The notes: generated from the sequence alone by a model not told the origin. DNA of 64,000 bases from Chryseobacterium gleum (GCA_945897565.1 CAMDFN010000008.1:24674-88673); one strand, 5' to 3'. Positions 10,931 to 19,503 are shown, numbered from the stretch's first letter. Made by a program: numbers and translations.

Positions 10931-11254
10931 TTATTGCAAAGACTCTGGCTTGCGTAAATAGATTTTATCTTCTAACAACTCTTGCATGGCAATGGCTGTT
11001 GGCTTCGGCATTTTTTCGTAATGCTTAGAAATTTCTATTTGCTCGCGGTTTTCAAAAACCTCTTCGAGGTTGTCTGTGTGGGTTGCAAATTCTTGCAATT
11101 TTTGAGTCAACTCTTCTTTGAGTTCTGAAGAGATTTGATTGGCTCTTTTGGAAATAGCCACCAAAGATTCGTAGATGTTGCCTGTTTTTTCTTCCACGAG
11201 GATGGTGTCACGGGTAACTGTAGTACGTTCTGCAGCGATATTTTTGAAACTCAT
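10931..11254 (-). CDS. rpoZ: DNA-directed RNA polymerase omega subunit, Bacteroidota form
   Basis: A 107-residue protein with TGNIYESLVAISKRANQIS, EFATHTDNLEEVFENREQIEISKHYE and the late PTAIAMQELLEDKIYLR. This is the divergent omega subunit found only in Bacteroidota, which stabilises the beta' subunit of RNA polymerase. It lies between bamD (10 bp upstream) and coaBC (2 bp downstream), the normal position in this phylum. Confidence comes from both the sequence pattern and the gene order. Confidence 0.9.
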   Translation of the reverse strand: MSFKNIAAERTTVTRDTILVEEKTGNIYESLVAISKRANQISSELKEELTQKLQEFATHTDNLEEVFENREQIEISKHYEKMPKPTAIAMQELLEDKIYLRKPESLQ

Positions 11255-11264
11255 TTTTGTGTCT

Positions 11265-12044
11265 TTATTGTTTTTTTTCTAGTAACGCCACGTAGCTTTC
11301 TAATTCCTTGAGGTATTTGGAGCTTGCATAGCGAAGTGCAAAGTTACGGAATCTTTCCGTTGTTTGGGCGCTTCGATCACTTTTTTTGCTTTCGATGCTG
11401 TTGATGGTCATGAAATAAGAATTTTTGACCACCATATAATGGACTTCTTCTATAAAAGTAGACCTGCTGTAGTGTTCCATAAAGAGCTCGCCAGCCGCCA
11501 CCGCTGCTTTGTAATTTTCTGTGCGGTCATAAAGCTTCACTGTTTCGAATTCTTTACGCTCCAATTTAAAGCGGAGCTGATCGATGATGAGATTGCAAGA
11601 ATCTACCAAATATGAGCTCGGAAAGCGATCCACAAATTGCTGTACATTGCTGATGGCCAGTTCGGTTTCTGTTTGGTCAAGGGTGTATTCAGGTGAGTTT
11701 TTGACCGAACACATGGCGATCATGAATAAGATTTCTTCGGATTTATCGCTGTAAGGAAAGCGTTGCATATAAGAGCTATAGTAATACTGCGCCATATAGA
11801 AATCTTCAATTTCATAATAGGCCTGGGCCATGCGGTAGTAAGAGAGCTCCCCCTCCCCTGATTTGGGTGCATGCTGATAAATTTGCTCGTACAAAACAAT
11901 CGCTTTATCGAATTCTTTTTGATCGTAGAGCGCATTGGCACTCACAAATTTTTGACTGTAGTCTGAGCCCTTCACAATTTTTGAGTAGTCCGAACAGGCA
12001 CTCAGTAAAACAACAAGGACGGTAAAAAAAAGTATGTTTTTCAT
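11265..12044 (-). CDS. bamD: Outer membrane protein assembly factor BamD
   Basis: BamD is the essential lipoprotein of the BAM complex that inserts beta-barrels into the outer membrane. The 259-residue protein has a lipoprotein signal with lipobox LLSAC (lipidated Cys17) followed by SDYSKIVKGSDY, and TPR-like helices with LYDQKEFDKAIVLYEQIYQHAP and ELSYYRMAQAYYEIEDFYMA. It is separated from the upstream M23 peptidase stop by one base and leads into rpoZ-coaBC, so outer-membrane assembly is transcriptionally tied to an RNA polymerase subunit and CoA synthesis. Identification is strong. Confidence 0.94.
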   Translation of the reverse strand: MKNILFFTVLVVLLSACSDYSKIVKGSDYSQKFVSANALYDQKEFDKAIVLYEQIYQHAPKSGEGELSYYRMAQAYYEIEDFYMAQYYYSSYMQRFPYSDKSEEILFMIAMCSVKNSPEYTLDQTETELAISNVQQFVDRFPSSYLVDSCNLIIDQLRFKLERKEFETVKLYDRTENYKAAVAAGELFMEHYSRSTFIEEVHYMVVKNSYFMTINSIESKKSDRSAQTTERFRNFALRYASSKYLKELESYVALLEKKQ

Positions 12045-12045
12045 G

Positions 12046-12996
12046 TTATTTCACTCTTAAACTGCGGCCTAATTGGAGCACAGTTGTTGGTTTGATGCCG
12101 TTGAGTTGGCAAATTTTAGTGACGGTTGTGTTGTTGCGTGCAGCGATTTCGGTAAGGGTATCGCCGGGGCGGACCTTGTAGTATCGTACTTGTGGGGTAC
12201 GCACCACCACTGGCGCTTGAACAACTTCTGTTGGGTGGTCTTCGTAATAATCTGATGGTTTGGCACCAGGTCTGAACAAGCCTTTATGCACAAATAAATT
12301 TTCATTTTTAAGCCCTCGCGCTGAGAAATCGATGACTTCTTCAGGGTTCATGGGTGCATCGTAAAACCGTATCTCAAAATGGAGATGTGAGCCATAAGAG
12401 TGTCCGGTATTGCCCCCAAGGCCAATGGGTTCGCCGGCTACGATATCTTGATCGGGATAAACCAAGAATTTACTTAAATGCGCATAGATTGTTTCAAGGC
12501 CATTTGGATGGCGTATGATCACTAAATTTCCGAAGCCACCATCATTGTATTTGGCGTAGCGGACTTTTCCTGACCAAGTTGCGTATACGGTGTCTCCTGT
12601 TTCCAAATCGATGTCTATGCCGTTGTGGTTTCTTCCATTACGAGGGCCGTAACGAGAAGTAACAATACCGGGTGCAGGCATGTGGAAATTTTGGTCGTAT
12701 TCGTCGTTGACACAAAGCCAGAGGGTATCTTTGAGCTTGGACATGTCGTTGCGGCTCGTGAAGCAAACGTCGTTGCTCCAGGGATGACGAAAACTGGGGT
12801 CTTGCGCAAGCATTACGGCGTTGATGCGTGGATTCATGATGCCATCAAATGTACTCACCTGTAAGAAAGACCAAGTTTTATTGCTGTATAAGACAACCTT
12901 GCCCAGTTCGGTTTCGACGGTATCTAGCGCACGCTGCGCAAAGGACAAAAAGCCAAAGAAAAAACAAAAAATATATAAAAGAGTTATCTGACGCAA
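12046..12996 (-). CDS. M23 family metallopeptidase with C-terminal LysM domain
   Basis: A secreted murein peptidase of 316 residues with a Sec signal peptide ending near SFAQ (residue 21). The LytM/M23 core shows His124 and Asp128 in NHNGIDID, the YAHLSK block with His173, and HLHF with His204 and His206, so the zinc site is complete and the enzyme should be active. A LysM domain (about 273-316, YYKVRPGDTLTEIAARNN) binds peptidoglycan. It likely cleaves cross-links during growth or division. It precedes bamD by one base, so envelope remodelling and BAM are coexpressed. The specific peptide bond cut is not known. Confidence 0.93.
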   Translation of the reverse strand: MRQITLLYIFCFFFGFLSFAQRALDTVETELGKVVLYSNKTWSFLQVSTFDGIMNPRINAVMLAQDPSFRHPWSNDVCFTSRNDMSKLKDTLWLCVNDEYDQNFHMPAPGIVTSRYGPRNGRNHNGIDIDLETGDTVYATWSGKVRYAKYNDGGFGNLVIIRHPNGLETIYAHLSKFLVYPDQDIVAGEPIGLGGNTGHSYGSHLHFEIRFYDAPMNPEEVIDFSARGLKNENLFVHKGLFRPGAKPSDYYEDHPTEVVQAPVVVRTPQVRYYKVRPGDTLTEIAARNNTTVTKICQLNGIKPTTVLQLGRSLRVK

Positions 12997-13028
12997 AACA
13001 AAAATTTCAGTACAAATTTAGGCATTTC

Positions 13029-13901
13029 CTATGATATGGACCGGACACCCACAATGTCTAGCAAAAAGAATACAGGCTCATTGGGTGCAATCACCTGACC
13101 GTAGCCTTTGCTTCCATAGGCCTGTTCTGGCTGTAAAACAATATAATAACGCTCTCCTTGCAGCGCATTTTTAAGGATTTTTCTCAAGCCTGGTACTGTC
13201 GTTTTTTGACCAACAACATAGCGCTGTGGAAATTTGCGCGCCATGATTGCATTTGCCTTATTTGGCGTAGAAGCCACAAATTCAAAAGCGATTTCTTTGA
13301 CATCTCCAGCTGCTAAGTTGATGGGCTGGCCTTCGGCGAGTTTCCATGCGCGTATGCCGTCGGCATCAGTGCTCGGCTCGATTTTCGATATAACTTTCAC
13401 ATAAAGCCAATTGGGCGTATTCGGTGCCAATACATCTTTGATGCCTTTGCTGCCGTAGGCCAACGCTGCAGGAATCTCTACTTTGACAAAATCGCCGACA
13501 CGCAAATGCGCAAAAGCTAGATCCCAGCCTTGAGTTTGCATGCTGTAACCTACTACAAAAGGAATAAAAGGTAAGTCAATTCGGTTGTTCCCGTCAATAA
13601 TACGGCCGTCTGGCGTTCCTAAACGGTAGTCTATCAAGGCCATCTCGCCCGCTTTAAAACCCGGGCCTGAACCGCGTTCAATCCATTTGAGGACAATGCC
13701 GCCGGGTAATTTCTTGCGCATGCTCACTTTTCCTTTTTCAAAATTGATCAGGTTTTGCTTGGAGCCAGCTGCACTAGTGTCTAAGTCGGTGAGGTCTTGG
13801 GTATTGGCCTTCACAATATTTTTGTTTGTCGGCTTCGGCTTAGGGGTATCGTTGCAGGCCGAAAAGACCAAAAGCAACGAAAGAAATAACAGACTTCTCA
13901 T
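13029..13901 (-). CDS. FKBP-type peptidyl-prolyl isomerase lipoprotein with two FKBP-like domains
   Basis: The 290-residue protein has a lipoprotein signal with SAC at Cys16. A first FKBP domain (about 55-170) shows GEMALIDYRLGTPDGRIID, QGWDLAFAHLRVGD and PAALAYGSKGI. A second, more divergent half ends in the same kind of block, EQAYGSKGYGQVIAPNEP. Thus it seems to be a duplicated FKBP. It would act in the periplasm or at the outer membrane to help fold exported proteins. The start overlaps the stop of the GldI-like isomerase by 4 bp, so two lipid-anchored isomerases are made together. The clients are unknown; T9SS cargo is a reasonable guess. Confidence 0.9.
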   Translation of the reverse strand: MRSLLFLSLLLVFSACNDTPKPKPTNKNIVKANTQDLTDLDTSAAGSKQNLINFEKGKVSMRKKLPGGIVLKWIERGSGPGFKAGEMALIDYRLGTPDGRIIDGNNRIDLPFIPFVVGYSMQTQGWDLAFAHLRVGDFVKVEIPAALAYGSKGIKDVLAPNTPNWLYVKVISKIEPSTDADGIRAWKLAEGQPINLAAGDVKEIAFEFVASTPNKANAIMARKFPQRYVVGQKTTVPGLRKILKNALQGERYYIVLQPEQAYGSKGYGQVIAPNEPVFFLLDIVGVRSIS

Positions 13902-14431
13902 TGGAGCTCAATTAGTTGAATATCGATATATAAAATACTTTGTGGCGGAATTTTACTGCGGTCGCCAAGCAAGCCATGCGCCAAATAACTCGGTAAAATG
14001 AGCTTGGCTTTGTCGCCTTTTCGCATGAACTGAAGGGCTTCGTGTACCCCAGATTCTTTTTCGGAATGCGCAATTGTGATGCGTTCAATTTGGTCTGGTT
14101 TAGTTTGATAACATTGGGTGCCATCTAATAGGCCGATGGTCATGCGGACAAGCGCTTGCTGGCCATCTTTAGCAAAAGATTGGGTTTGTGCGCCATGTTG
14201 ATAAATCATGTAGCGCAAACCCGAAGGCGTTTGTTGCATCTTTAAATGCGTGTAATGGGCTAAAAACGTATTGATCTTTAGGTTTTCACGTACGGAGAGC
14301 TCCTGATTGAAATCCACAGAATGCTGCGAAGACCATTTTTGCCGCTGCTGATCAATGGCTTTTTCTCTTCGGCAAGCCGAAAAAAACAGGATACCTGAAA
14401 GCGCAAGTAAAAAGGCAAAATGGTTCGGCAT
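13898..14431 (-). CDS. GldI-like FKBP-type peptidyl-prolyl isomerase lipoprotein
   Basis: A 177-residue lipoprotein (lipobox FFSAC, Cys20, followed by RREKA) with one C-terminal FKBP fold recognised by QALVRMTIGLLDGTQCY, GVHEALQFMRKGDKAKLILPSYLAHG and the final SILYIDIQLIEL. Length, lipobox and the position between a DHH phosphoesterase and a second FKBP resemble gldI of gliding Flavobacteria, where the isomerase is needed for gliding and T9SS function. Its aromatic active-site residues are only partly kept, so chaperone action without strong isomerase activity is possible. The gldI equivalence is inferred from context and size. Confidence 0.75.
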   Translation of the reverse strand: MPNHFAFLLALSGILFFSACRREKAIDQQRQKWSSQHSVDFNQELSVRENLKINTFLAHYTHLKMQQTPSGLRYMIYQHGAQTQSFAKDGQQALVRMTIGLLDGTQCYQTKPDQIERITIAHSEKESGVHEALQFMRKGDKAKLILPSYLAHGLLGDRSKIPPQSILYIDIQLIELQ

Positions 14432-14435
14432 GCAA

Positions 14436-15407
14436 CTATATTTGATCTATTAAAGATGTGAGTTTGGCCAGGGCCTCTTTAAGGCTACCGGCATAAAAAC
14501 CACCGGCTGCATATTGATGCCCGCCGCCATTGAAATGAGCCTGGGCAAAAGCATTGACAAAACGCGTGCCCTTTGAGCGAAAAGAAAATTTAACGCCCTC
14601 TTCGGTTTCCATCAAAAATACTCCTGCATCATAGCCCTCTATGGATAAGATGACGTTGACCAGGCCTTCGGTATCCCCTTTTTGATACGAAAAGCGCTTG
14701 AGCTCTTCTTTGTTCAGACTCATGATACCTAGGTGATGTTCGGGATGCAACTGCAGCTTTTCGGCAATGGCATAACCGCGCAATTGCAAACGCGTTACAC
14801 TATTGACGTCGTAAACAGCTTCGTGGATTTCATGCTGCGCCAAACCTAATGACAACAAATGCGCTGTCATTTGATGTGTGTAGGCCGATACTGAAGGGAA
14901 ACGAAAAGAACCGGTGTCTGTCATGAGGCCAAGATACAAACCCTTGGCCATCGCCAAATTGATTTGATCGCGTTGCCCGAGGTCTTCTAAGACATGATAG
15001 ATCACTTCTGTTGTGGAGCAAGCTGTTGGGATAGAAATTGGAATTTGCACAAAATCGGCGGGGTTCGGATGGTGATCGAGCATCACTTTGATAAGCGTTT
15101 GTTTGTCAAACCATTCTGACATTGCATCCCCTACGCGTGACGAAGAATTATAATCTAAGGCAAATAGTAAATCGCCGGAGTAGATTTTATCTGCAGCAAA
15201 GACTTCCCAATTGTAACCTTCCAAAAACGGGCATAAATAGGCAGCCGGCTGATCTGGAAAAATAATTTGATAATCTTTGCCACACAGCTTTGCATAAGCA
15301 GCCCAAGCAACTACACTGCCAACGGCATCGCCATCTGGGCCTTTATGTGTGGTAATTAACCAATTGTGGTGGCTTTGTAATGTCGAGAAGAGATGGTTTG
15401 GCGTCAT
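14436..15407 (-). CDS. DHH/DHHA1 family phosphoesterase (NrnA-like)
   Basis: A 323-residue cytosolic enzyme. The DHH domain carries THKGPDGDAVGS, ALDYNSSSRVGD and the name-giving DHH in VMLDHHPNP. The C-terminal DHHA1 domain ends with GGGHQYAAGG. This is the layout of NrnA/bifunctional oligoribonuclease-PAP phosphatases, which degrade nanoRNAs or pAp with manganese. It lies 4 bp upstream of the GldI-like gene and directly abuts the TlpA-like gene. Family is certain; whether it prefers nanoRNA, pAp or a cyclic dinucleotide product is not decided by sequence. Confidence 0.92.
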   Translation of the reverse strand: MTPNHLFSTLQSHHNWLITTHKGPDGDAVGSVVAWAAYAKLCGKDYQIIFPDQPAAYLCPFLEGYNWEVFAADKIYSGDLLFALDYNSSSRVGDAMSEWFDKQTLIKVMLDHHPNPADFVQIPISIPTACSTTEVIYHVLEDLGQRDQINLAMAKGLYLGLMTDTGSFRFPSVSAYTHQMTAHLLSLGLAQHEIHEAVYDVNSVTRLQLRGYAIAEKLQLHPEHHLGIMSLNKEELKRFSYQKGDTEGLVNVILSIEGYDAGVFLMETEEGVKFSFRSKGTRFVNAFAQAHFNGGGHQYAAGGFYAGSLKEALAKLTSLIDQI

Positions 15408-16958
15408 TTAGTCTTTTTGCATGTGCTCGTCCTCTTCTGGATCGGGCGGAAATAATTTGGGCGCGTCCGATTTGTTCTGGAGTTTATCGAGCATGTCTTC
15501 TAGTTGCGAAACAGAAAGGTTTTTGGCAATGATTTTTTTGTCCTTGTCCAAAACGAATACTTTGGGCGTGGAATAGATATCATAAGTTTGCTGATAGTTC
15601 AGACTCTGTAGCGTGGTTGGCTTGCCTTTTTCGCCGGGATAGAGCGGTACCAATTTTTCGGGGGTCGCTTTGGCAATTTCATAAATACTATTGGTTACAG
15701 CAACGTTTAAAAACGTCAGTTTGGTATCGCGCACGTATTTTTTCCAGGCCTCAAAGTCTTTGCCAACACCTTTGCCCACGGCGAATACTTCAATGTTGCG
15801 GGCCTTCCATTTTTCGGTGTAAAGCGTTTGAATTTTTGGCGTTACTTTTTTGCAATGACCACACTCTGGATCCCAGAAATAAAGAATGGTGTATTCTGAG
15901 GTGAGACTATAAAAATCTATCCATTTGGTATCTGAGGTGTCTCGCATGATGAGATTTGGGGGTTTGATGCCCATGACGGTGTTCATTTTGTTGTCGAGGT
16001 TTTCGCAGAGGTCTTCGAATTTGTCTTCGGCCACCCAAAAAGCTGGTGATTTACCACTACCGTCTTTGGTGCAGAAATAACGCTTGAGCATGTAGTAATA
16101 GACCTTGTCCATGCCCATGATATCGCTTTTACCATAGCTAGAAGCAATCCAGCCCACGCTGTATTCGTACATGCGCGATTTCGGATCCAGAGCATCGCAA
16201 AATGCAAAAGCATATTTGATAACGGTATCCCAGTGCTGGATCATCATTTGCTTGCCGAAATAAAACTCGAGTTTATTGGCAAAAATGGGGTTGTTTACCA
16301 ACGCATCGGTTTTCAGATCGACGTTGTCCCAGTAGTGGGCAAAATAGTATTTGTATCGAAAGTTGGAGTCTAGCAAATTGCCTTTGTCGTCTTTTGGTGG
16401 TTCTGGAACTACAACTTCTGTAGACATCAGTACAATTTTGGAAACGAGTTTACCTGGGTTGTTTGCCACCAATGCGGCCTGATACACCTCCACTTCTTTA
16501 TTGAGTGCATCGATTTGCACACCGAGTGTAGCAAATTCGGCATCTTCGGGTTTGAGTTTAGAACGCTGCTCAGCAAGCTTAGTGATTTCACCTTTTTTAC
16601 TACTGATGAACTTTACGTATGGAATGAACAATTTGTTTTCCTCTGACTTGTTAACGACCATGTTGGCCATGAAGTCTGGGCCTTTTGTGGAGAGTTGAAT
16701 TTCTTCGTTGTTGTAAACAAATTCAAAATAGCGCTGCCCGGGTAAAAACAAGCCGACAATGCCTGGTTTCTGCTTGGTGCCATCAAAGACCACCTCGCCA
16801 TTTTTCATTTGAGCGGTGTCGGCATAAAAGAGTTTTGTGCCAAAGTATTTGATCAAGAAAACGGTGGTATCTTTTTGATCTTCAACTTTCAGGCGTATTT
16901 TTTGTGCGCTAAGTTGTTGAAGAAATAAGAACGATAATACGAGCAGTAGATGTTTCAT
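15408..16958 (-). CDS. Secreted TlpA-like thioredoxin-fold protein with DUF4369/DUF5106-like N-terminal region
   Basis: A 516-residue periplasmic protein with signal peptide MKHLLLVLSFLFLQQLSAQ. Residues about 20-140 resemble DUF4369 (VFDGTKQKPGIVGLFLPGQRYFEF), the middle resembles the helical DUF5106 region, and the C-terminal redoxin domain has ILYFWDPECGHCKK with the CGHC pair at Cys366 and Cys369. A two-cysteine site between Trp and Lys is typical of periplasmic disulfide reductases or isomerases. The C-terminal tail is acidic. The next gene downstream is the DHH phosphoesterase with no gap. A 12-bp near-palindrome 28 bp upstream of the start matches an arm of the inverted repeat at 34058. 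Confidence 0.85.
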   Translation of the reverse strand: MKHLLLVLSFLFLQQLSAQKIRLKVEDQKDTTVFLIKYFGTKLFYADTAQMKNGEVVFDGTKQKPGIVGLFLPGQRYFEFVYNNEEIQLSTKGPDFMANMVVNKSEENKLFIPYVKFISSKKGEITKLAEQRSKLKPEDAEFATLGVQIDALNKEVEVYQAALVANNPGKLVSKIVLMSTEVVVPEPPKDDKGNLLDSNFRYKYYFAHYWDNVDLKTDALVNNPIFANKLEFYFGKQMMIQHWDTVIKYAFAFCDALDPKSRMYEYSVGWIASSYGKSDIMGMDKVYYYMLKRYFCTKDGSGKSPAFWVAEDKFEDLCENLDNKMNTVMGIKPPNLIMRDTSDTKWIDFYSLTSEYTILYFWDPECGHCKKVTPKIQTLYTEKWKARNIEVFAVGKGVGKDFEAWKKYVRDTKLTFLNVAVTNSIYEIAKATPEKLVPLYPGEKGKPTTLQSLNYQQTYDIYSTPKVFVLDKDKKIIAKNLSVSQLEDMLDKLQNKSDAPKLFPPDPEEDEHMQKD

Positions 16959-17023
16959 ATGTATAACTGTTGAGGTACGAAAATGCTTGATTTTAAGCTT
17001 CGCCCATTGTTTTTAACATTTCT

Positions 17024-17926
17024 TTAACCAATTTTAACAAGCGCCGCTGCCAACAAATTTGAATCTTCAGTCGGATCTAAAGTATTTAGTTGCTCATAAC
17101 GGGCCAGCCAGGTGAGTTGCCGCTTTGCATAATTGCGGGTGTGTTGCTTGATTTTTTCTATGGCCTCTTCCCTAGTCATTTTACCCTCGAAATAGTCGAA
17201 AAATTCGCGGTAACCAACCGTTTGCAAAGCCTGTAAATGCGCTTGCTTCGGAAAAAACTGCCTGGCTTCATCCTCTAGCCCCTCAAGCAACATTTGATCA
17301 ACCCTTTGATTGATGCGCTCATACAAGCGCGGACGTGGCCAATTGATGTAAATGCGCGAAACAGGAGAAGGGTCTTTTCTAGGCCCTTTTCGAAGAGCTA
17401 AATTGGATGCTCCGGTGAGCTCATTGATTTCAAGCGCCCTCATGAGCCGCGTTGGGTTCATCGCATCAATTTGTTGATAAAACGAGGGGTCTTTTTGCTG
17501 CAACGCAACTTGCAAGGCCACCAAACCTTCTGTATCAAAAATAAGTTGCCACTTGGCTTGAATGTCCGGATCGCAAGGCAGGGGATCTAAACCCAAAATC
17601 AGTGCATCGGCAAACAAAGCTGAGCCACCAACTAAGACAGCAGAGCCCTTGTCTTTGAGCAATTGATCTAAAATTGGCTGTGCCTCTTGCACAAAAGAAT
17701 TGGCGTTGAGCGGCTCGTGAATAGACCGACAAGCGATCAAATGTTGCTTGACCTGCCCTAACTCCTCGACACTAGGCCGCGCTACACCAATAGCGAGCTC
17801 TTTGTAAAACTGGCGAGAATCAAAGGAGATGATTTCGGTTTGGTAATGTTGGGCTAAGGCAATCGCTAAGGCAGTTTTACCTGATGCTGTAGCGCCCTGA
17901 ACGACAATGATTTTTTGACCTGACAT
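17024..17926 (-). CDS. miaA: tRNA dimethylallyltransferase
   Basis: MiaA adds the dimethylallyl group to A37 of tRNAs reading UNN codons. The 300-residue protein has the P-loop GATASGKT at residues 11-18, DSRQFYKELAIGVARPS where the family usually has G(T/I)AKPS, the central RLMRALEI block and the C-terminal TVGYREFFDYFEGKMTREEAIEKIK and QLTWLAR motifs. All expected parts are present. It abuts the MltF-like gene (0 bp) and is followed by 65 bp with no clear terminator before the TlpA-like gene. Confidence 0.96.
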   Translation of the reverse strand: MSGQKIIVVQGATASGKTALAIALAQHYQTEIISFDSRQFYKELAIGVARPSVEELGQVKQHLIACRSIHEPLNANSFVQEAQPILDQLLKDKGSAVLVGGSALFADALILGLDPLPCDPDIQAKWQLIFDTEGLVALQVALQQKDPSFYQQIDAMNPTRLMRALEINELTGASNLALRKGPRKDPSPVSRIYINWPRPRLYERINQRVDQMLLEGLEDEARQFFPKQAHLQALQTVGYREFFDYFEGKMTREEAIEKIKQHTRNYAKRQLTWLARYEQLNTLDPTEDSNLLAAALVKIG

Positions 17927-19282
17927 TTATTTCCAACGCGCATAAATTGCCAGCACTTTAGCCACATAAGAGGTAGCCTGACCTCTGTACGCACCACAGC
18001 GCACGAGCTCAGAGCGGTAAAACTGAGGTTCGTCTAGCTTATTGACCATCAAAGCCACGTTGCCATCCCAGAGGTTTGGGTTGAGACCCGCCGCCCGGGC
18101 CAAGCGCTGTGCATCTTCAATATGACTCATGCCCGCATTGTAAGATGCTAAGGTAAATTGCAAACGCGTTTGCTCGTCAGAGATAGCAGCCCAACGCTTG
18201 CTTAAGGATTGCAAATAACGTATACCGCCCTTGATTTGAACTTCAGGGCTCGACTCCGGAAAAACACCAAAGTGAGGCCCTGTATTTGGCATAAATTGCA
18301 TCAGGCCATAAGCCCCACCAAAACCGCGCGCATTCGGATTGAAGCGAGACTCTTTGAAGGCCACAGCGGCCAGCACTTTCCAATCCCAGTTGTAGGTTTG
18401 TGCTGCTTTTTTAAAGAGCGCGTCAAAAGGAGAAAGTGCGCCCTTGGGCGTGAGGTAAAATTCTGTAGGTGTGGAGACAATGTAGTCGAAATAGCGCTTT
18501 TTTAGCTGCGTAAAGGATTCAGAAGCAATGTAGGTCTGTAAAAACGCATCGAGTTTTTCCTTGAGGATTTTGCTCTTGGGTCTTAACGCAAAGGCAATCC
18601 GCTGCTCAAAAGACATGCGGGTGGCAATATCTAAATTTGGATGCATGTCTTTGACAACGCGCGCTTGGTTTTCATGAGCCAACGTGTAGTGAATGCGCCC
18701 ATTGGCCACTTCTTCAATTAAATCCTCGGCAAGTGGTGAGTTGGATTGGTAGCGGATGTTTAAGGTGGCACCGATCTCTTCTTGCAGGGCCGACAGGCGT
18801 TTTTGGTAAGCTGAATTTTTGCGGACATAAACCGTTTTGCCGGCCAACTGAGCAGGCTCAGAAATAATAGAGTCGGATTTGCGCTGCACCAATACTTGAT
18901 AAGTTTGATAATAAGGAATGGAATAGTTGAATTGCTTTTTTTGACCTAACTCAATTGGAAGATTTGCCGCCACAACATCGCCCTCGCCTTTGCGGAGCAT
19001 GCGCATGAAATCGCCAAGTTTATTGACAACCTTCACCTCCAATTTGAGCTGATGAGCCTTGCAAAAGGTGTCTAGAATTTCGTATTCAAAACCCATGCGC
19101 TTGCCCTTGAATTCAAAAAAGGAAAGCGTGGAGTTTTCAGTAAGTAAAGTAAGTTTGCCGGCGCGCTTTATTTGCGCCCAATCTTTGTGCATTTCGTCTT
19201 GTGGAGAACGGAAATTACAGCTCAGCAGCAAGGCATTGAGGCCGAAGAAGAACAGCATGTAAACAAGTGTGCTTTTGCGCAT
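17927..19282 (-). CDS. MltF-like membrane-bound lytic transglycosylase (SBP_bac_3 plus SLT domains)
   Basis: Start taken at the ATG at 19282 (451 residues); an upstream in-frame start would spoil the signal. A lipoprotein signal ends in LLLSC (Cys22). An amino-acid-binding-protein-like domain (about 35-260, KAGKLTLLTENSTLSFFEFKG) precedes an SLT lysozyme-like domain (about 280-445) with the catalytic Glu in AVAFKESRFNP, then GGAYGLMQFMPNTG and LASYNAGMSHI. MltF cleaves peptidoglycan glycan strands and its N-terminal domain senses muropeptides in Pseudomonas. A near-consensus promoter box and a 15-bp palindrome lie just upstream. Family is strong; use of the symbol mltF would be by analogy. 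Confidence 0.9.
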   Translation of the reverse strand: MRKSTLVYMLFFFGLNALLLSCNFRSPQDEMHKDWAQIKRAGKLTLLTENSTLSFFEFKGKRMGFEYEILDTFCKAHQLKLEVKVVNKLGDFMRMLRKGEGDVVAANLPIELGQKKQFNYSIPYYQTYQVLVQRKSDSIISEPAQLAGKTVYVRKNSAYQKRLSALQEEIGATLNIRYQSNSPLAEDLIEEVANGRIHYTLAHENQARVVKDMHPNLDIATRMSFEQRIAFALRPKSKILKEKLDAFLQTYIASESFTQLKKRYFDYIVSTPTEFYLTPKGALSPFDALFKKAAQTYNWDWKVLAAVAFKESRFNPNARGFGGAYGLMQFMPNTGPHFGVFPESSPEVQIKGGIRYLQSLSKRWAAISDEQTRLQFTLASYNAGMSHIEDAQRLARAAGLNPNLWDGNVALMVNKLDEPQFYRSELVRCGAYRGQATSYVAKVLAIYARWK

Positions 19283-19287
19283 AAGGC

Positions 19288-19320
19288 CAAGTATACGAAA
19301 AGATTTTAGAAAAGTTGCAA
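19288..19320 (-). promoter_or_regulatory. Candidate promoter of the mltF-like gene
   Basis: Read on the minus strand, TTG (19318-19320) precedes TATACTTG (19288-19295), one mismatch from TAnnTTTG, with 22 nt between. The ATG at 19282 is 5 nt downstream, which predicts a leaderless or very short 5' end. Confidence 0.35.
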
Positions 19321-19328
19321 CTTGCAAC
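19314..19328. promoter_or_regulatory. 15-bp palindrome GTTGCAACTTGCAAC upstream of the mltF-like gene
   Basis: Two 7-bp arms, GTTGCAA and TTGCAAC, are perfect inverted repeats around one central base. It covers the putative -33 element of the mltF-like promoter, where a repressor would be effective. No matching site was noticed elsewhere in the window. Confidence 0.35.
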
Positions 19329-19459
19329 AAATTGAAATTGAACTCACTACAAGAGTTGAACTCAAACGTGTTTGAAATAAATCATCGAAAGACAGCGTCT
19401 TCCCTACTCATTTTTAAAGTCATTTATTGAAGCACAAAGTAAAAAACTCAATTTTTTCT

Positions 19460-19488
19460 TTTGATTATTGAATTATTTCATATCTTTG
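19460..19488 (+). promoter_or_regulatory. Promoter of tRNA-Val
   Basis: TTTG at 19460-19463 and TATCTTTG at 19481-19488 (exact TAnnTTTG) are separated by 17 nt, and the mature tRNA begins 15 nt later. Confidence 0.6.
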
Positions 19489-19503
19489 CACTCGTTAACT
19501 CAA

